Assembly: GCA_945938055.1 (NCBI GenBank)
Contig: CAMEUH010000006.1
Location: forward strand, 1 to 26,878
Source of the DNA: an uncultured Eubacteriaceae bacterium
GTDB lineage: Bacteria; Bacillota; Clostridia; Lachnospirales; Lachnospiraceae
Length of the DNA stretch: 26,878 nucleotides
Direction of reading: 5' to 3'
Each line of letters opens with the position of its first letter. Position 1 is the first letter of the stretch. Of this stretch, positions 24,406 through 26,878 are shown piece after piece. The notes under the pieces were generated by a model, which was given only the letters and a program-made list of their open reading frames with translations, did not search any database and was not told where the DNA came from. Both the position numbers and the translations under genes were made by a program.

Positions 24406-26001
24406 GTGGGAAGAGGAAGGCTTATCAAAGTAATCAGCATATTTTTGACTGGACTGCTTTGTTTTGAGATGATAATGCTTGTCTGGGTTAACTTAACACA
24501 GATGGAGTATCATATGGGATATGATGCTTCAAGTTATTTCTTAAAAGCTTTTGAGGTGTATAAACAAAAGTCTTTATTTGTGTCAAATTGGAATGAACAG
24601 ACGACGATGTATATAGATTCACCAGTTCCTTTGGCAGGATTATTAAACCCTTTATTTAAGAATATTTCTTTGACATATGGAGTTGCGAATATCGCACTAG
24701 TTATAGTAATTCTTGGTGTTATGAATGGAATAATGAAGGAGATAGGAACGGAAGGTATTGCCAGAAAAGTGATTCTATGCATGACATTATGTCCTTATGT
24801 TAAACCAAACGTAGCTAATCTGGGATATTTTCAATGCGTGTTAACTTCGAGTTCGTGTTATATCGTTAAAATAATAATTTCATTATGTTTTGTTTGGTGC
24901 TTTTTGAAATTGATAAAGGAAAAAGAATTTAGCAAATTAGAGTATACTTATTGTTTTATAATATGCTTGCTGATATTTATTTCTGCGATGTCATCCACAT
25001 ATCATATATTGATTACAGTTTTACTACCTTGTTTCTTAGTTGGAATGGTTCTTGCTTTTATGGCTAATGATATACAGTTTCTTAGAAGCAAAGCAATGAT
25101 TTTTTTATACAGTAATTTCATATTATCAATAGCAGGGAAATGGGTAGGGACTAATTTTTTTAAATTCATTTCGAGAGAATCTAATATTCCATTAGTGGGC
25201 ATGGAAGATTTTTGGAAAAACTTAGGCTCCATTTTTTTAGGCTATATCGAACTATTAGCGGGAATGAAGTACGAATCCAATGAAGTGGCAATGTCAGTAA
25301 ATGGTTTGAACTATCTTTGTGGTTTGATTGTAGCCTTTGCTACAATAATGGGATTTGTATGGGCTCTAAAACAGATTAGAATCAATAAGGAATTACTGGT
25401 ATTATCTGGCATAGTTATTAGCAATGTATTAATTTTTTCTTTTGTCTATATGACATATGCATCAAAAGTATTTGAAATTAGATATTTGATTTGGCCTTTT
25501 TTCTGTGTGTTGATATGTTTTGGAAAATTTATATCAGATCTGGATAATGGGTTGCTTTTAAAAAAGTTTGGAATTGTAACAGTTAGTCTTTCTGTTTTAT
25601 TGTTATCTGTCTTTTCATATAAAAATTGGATGAAGGATAAAATCGACATTAAGTTGATGGATGACATAAAGAATTGTGTTAGTGAGATTGATTGCCCGGT
25701 TGTATGGACATATGATTTGGTGGTTTTAGGGAGAAACATGCGTGTTTATGATACTGAAAAGATATATAAAGTTCTCTCCATAGATACAGAATCGGAAGAA
25801 TATTCATTTCATCATTGGGGTGATTATACTTACTATGATAACGCAGAAGATTATCTTGGCTCAGTGATTTTATTAACTTCATCAAGTGGTTATGAAGAAA
25901 TTCCTGGAATATTGAAAGAAAATATGATTCTGTATAAGGAAATAGAAAATCTGAAAATTTTTATAGGAAATGAAAAAATAATTCAAGAAGTATGTGATTA
26001 A
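24406..26001 (+). CDS. GT-C-like polytopic membrane protein
   Basis: A 531-residue membrane protein with an N-terminal helix, then a loop opening with MEYHMGYDASSYF (D40 in the position of a GT-C catalytic acid), about ten further hydrophobic segments and a C-terminal hydrophilic part of about 120 residues (VVWTYDLVVLGRNM, ILLTSSSGYEEI). The GTG start at 24406 is backed by AAAGGAGA at 24393-24400 with a gap of 5-6 bases. It lies directly between the DPPR-like gene and the HAD phosphatase gene, so it is the best candidate in the window for the enzyme that takes the polyprenyl-phospho-pentose as donor on the outer membrane face. That role is inference from place and topology; sequence similarity to named arabinosyl- or ribosyltransferases is not visible to me. 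Confidence 0.7.
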   Translation: MGRGRLIKVISIFLTGLLCFEMIMLVWVNLTQMEYHMGYDASSYFLKAFEVYKQKSLFVSNWNEQTTMYIDSPVPLAGLLNPLFKNISLTYGVANIALVIVILGVMNGIMKEIGTEGIARKVILCMTLCPYVKPNVANLGYFQCVLTSSSCYIVKIIISLCFVWCFLKLIKEKEFSKLEYTYCFIICLLIFISAMSSTYHILITVLLPCFLVGMVLAFMANDIQFLRSKAMIFLYSNFILSIAGKWVGTNFFKFISRESNIPLVGMEDFWKNLGSIFLGYIELLAGMKYESNEVAMSVNGLNYLCGLIVAFATIMGFVWALKQIRINKELLVLSGIVISNVLIFSFVYMTYASKVFEIRYLIWPFFCVLICFGKFISDLDNGLLLKKFGIVTVSLSVLLLSVFSYKNWMKDKIDIKLMDDIKNCVSEIDCPVVWTYDLVVLGRNMRVYDTEKIYKVLSIDTESEEYSFHHWGDYTYYDNAEDYLGSVILLTSSSGYEEIPGILKENMILYKEIENLKIFIGNEKIIQEVCD

Positions 26002-26002
26002 A

Positions 26003-26563
26003 ATGAATGTATATGATTTTGATGGAACAATATATGATGGTGATAGCACAATTGATTTTTTTGTGTTTTCATTAAAAAGAAACGCCAAAATAAGGAAATG
26101 CATGCCGGAAATTCTTTGGACGGCAATAAAATACAAAGTCGGAAAAGTTGGGTTAAATATTTTTAAAGAAAAGTTTTATTCTTTTGTAAAATATATTGAT
26201 TCACTTGATGAAGAGGTTGAATTGTTTTGGGAGACGCATCATAAAAAGATTAAAGGATGGTATCTTGAGAGAAAACAAGAAACGGATGTTATTATATCCG
26301 CATCGCCGCAATGGCTTCTTGAACCAATTGCGAAGCAATTAGAAGTAGAGTTGATAGCTTCTTTAGTTGATCCTAACACGGGGAAATTGTTAAGTAAAAA
26401 TTGTAAAGGTGAAGAAAAAGTTTGCAGATTTACAAGTAAGTATGAAAAGGGGGGGATTGAAAAATTTTACTCTGATTCTAAATCGGATCAGCCTTTGGCT
26501 CAAATGGCGCAAGAGGCATTTCTTGTCAAAGGAGATAGAATTAAACCATTTAAGATAGAGTAG
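26003..26563 (+). CDS. HAD-IB family phosphatase
   Basis: A 186-residue HAD phosphatase with all motifs: motif I DFDGT with nucleophile D5 and acid/base D7, motif II S99-A-S-P, a lysine in NCKGEEKV, and motif III DSKSD with D158 and D162. The insertion between motifs I and II (FFVFSLKRNAKIRKCMPEIL) is a helical cap of the IB type. No membrane segment is clear. Start: ATG 26003 lies one base after the previous stop; GTG 25994 is also in frame, and the ribosome site is weak for both, so coupling to the gene upstream is likely. In this context it may remove the 5-phosphate from polyprenyl-phospho-5-phosphoribose, the step given to a PAP2 protein in mycobacteria (inference). It is the last gene before a terminator. 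Confidence 0.85.
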   Translation: MNVYDFDGTIYDGDSTIDFFVFSLKRNAKIRKCMPEILWTAIKYKVGKVGLNIFKEKFYSFVKYIDSLDEEVELFWETHHKKIKGWYLERKQETDVIISASPQWLLEPIAKQLEVELIASLVDPNTGKLLSKNCKGEEKVCRFTSKYEKGGIEKFYSDSKSDQPLAQMAQEAFLVKGDRIKPFKIE

Positions 26564-26702
26564 TTTTTTGATCAGATCATTCGGATATGACCTTTCAAAA
26601 TATTAAAAAACGGAAACTTTTCAAATTTCACATTTTTTAATGGTATTATCAGCAAAAATAATGTATTTTTTTCTTATCAAAAATAAGCATAAAAATGTAA
26701 GG

Positions 26703-26748
26703 AAGTCCCTATACTGATATAAAGTAAAGTCTGCTTTAGGGACTTTTA
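26703..26748 (+). terminator. Rho-independent-like terminator
   Basis: A 9-base-pair stem: AAGTCCCTA at 26703-26711 pairs perfectly with TAGGGACTT at 26737-26745, followed by TTA. The 25-base loop can fold further (AAAG at 26721-26724 with CTTT at 26734-26737, competing for one base of the outer stem). The T run overlaps the stem end (TTTTAT). It lies 140 bases after the HAD stop and would end the polysaccharide operon; the A-rich left flank is short, so action on the other strand is less likely. Confidence 0.65.
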
Positions 26749-26788
26749 TAATAGTTGTTATGTAAATGCCCATAGCACAAAAATTTCA

Positions 26789-26817
26789 TTGACATGCGTT
26801 TTCAACCTTGTTACAAT
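26789..26817 (+). promoter_or_regulatory. Near-consensus sigma-A promoter reading out of the right edge
   Basis: A perfect TTGACA -35 box (26789-26794), a 17-base spacer and TACAAT as -10 box (26812-26817), one base from consensus. Transcription should start near 26824. The gene it serves is outside the window; at least 54 bases of leader follow without a start codon having a ribosome site. Confidence 0.75.
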
Positions 26818-26878
26818 AAAATTACATATTCGGGAAGTTTCTAAACCATTCGGTTACAAATCCCCATATGACAACAAA

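Larger units (their letters stand above)
26564..26878. other. Gene-free stretch at the right edge
   Basis: These 315 bases hold no supported gene on either strand. The first 135 are very AT-rich with runs of A and T and only weak AT-only hairpin potential. They are followed by a terminator-like hairpin and then a near-consensus promoter, listed apart. The hexamer ATTCGG occurs at 26828-26833 and again at 26848-26853 just after the predicted start of transcription. The stretch looks like the border between this operon and the next unit. Confidence 0.7.

Noticed and set aside
26603..26640. TTAAAAAA and TTTTTTAA as a terminator hairpin.
   Set aside because: The stem is made of A-T pairs only with a loop over 20 bases; the GC-containing stem at 26703 is a much better candidate.
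26834..26843. GAAGTTTCTA, resembling the core junction of purine riboswitches.
   Set aside because: Only about ten bases lie between the expected transcript start and this motif, so there is no room for the first stem and second hairpin; the downstream hairpin AACC/GGTT has the wrong size.
1..26878. Mobile elements, CRISPR arrays, tRNA genes or phage genes.
   Set aside because: I saw no transposase or integrase motifs, no regularly spaced repeats and no cloverleaf; the window is fully explained as a surface-glycan operon.

Overview
The window looks like a chromosomal surface-polysaccharide locus from a low-GC Gram-positive anaerobe, most likely a Clostridia / Lachnospiraceae-type bacterium. 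The grounds are purine-rich Shine-Dalgarno sites before nearly every gene, frequent GTG/TTG starts, an AT-rich composition, and TagD, LicD and ABC-2 exporter genes together. The genus is inference. All 23 coding sequences read on the + strand with tiny gaps or overlaps (ATGA or TAATG junctions), so the window is essentially one long operon. I see no tRNA, rRNA, CRISPR array, insertion sequence or convincing minus-strand gene.

Region 1 (1-4952): the C-terminal part of a membrane-anchored polyprenyl-phosphate sugar synthase (GtrB/DPM1 type, cut by the left edge), a TagD-like cytidylyltransferase fused to a Gfo/Idh/MocA dehydrogenase, a GDPD-family protein that has lost its catalytic segment, a calcineurin-like phosphoesterase, and a LicD phosphotransferase. 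Together these suggest activation and transfer of a CDP-alcohol (glycerol-phosphate-like) substituent. Region 2 (5025-12958): a GT9 enzyme, a CMP-sugar synthetase next to a DUF115/MptE-like protein, a GT2 enzyme, two GT4 enzymes and two small accessory proteins. Region 3 (13000-18936): a well-formed internal promoter, a small Rossmann-like protein, a 1227-residue protein with three GT4-type glycosyltransferase domains in tandem, then another good promoter and a Wzm/Wzt-type ABC exporter. Region 4 (18953-26563): a second, larger LicD protein, an acyltransferase-3 protein, two GT-C-like membrane proteins, a UbiA-family protein closely resembling decaprenyl-phosphate phosphoribosyltransferase, and a HAD-IB phosphatase. 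The last 315 bases hold no gene: a probable terminator and a near-consensus promoter that fires out of the right edge.

As a working model (inference), cytosolic glycosyltransferases build a heteroglycan that Wzm/Wzt exports. It is then decorated outside the membrane by GT-C enzymes using lipid-linked donors, one from the GtrB-like synthase and one a polyprenyl-phospho-ribose from UbiA + HAD. LicD phosphodiester groups and acyl groups are added as well. Two features stand out. A small Rossmann-like nucleotide-binding module is reused about seven times across six otherwise unrelated proteins. The lipid-linked pentofuranose gene set resembles that of mycobacterial arabinogalactan synthesis but sits in a Firmicutes-like locus.
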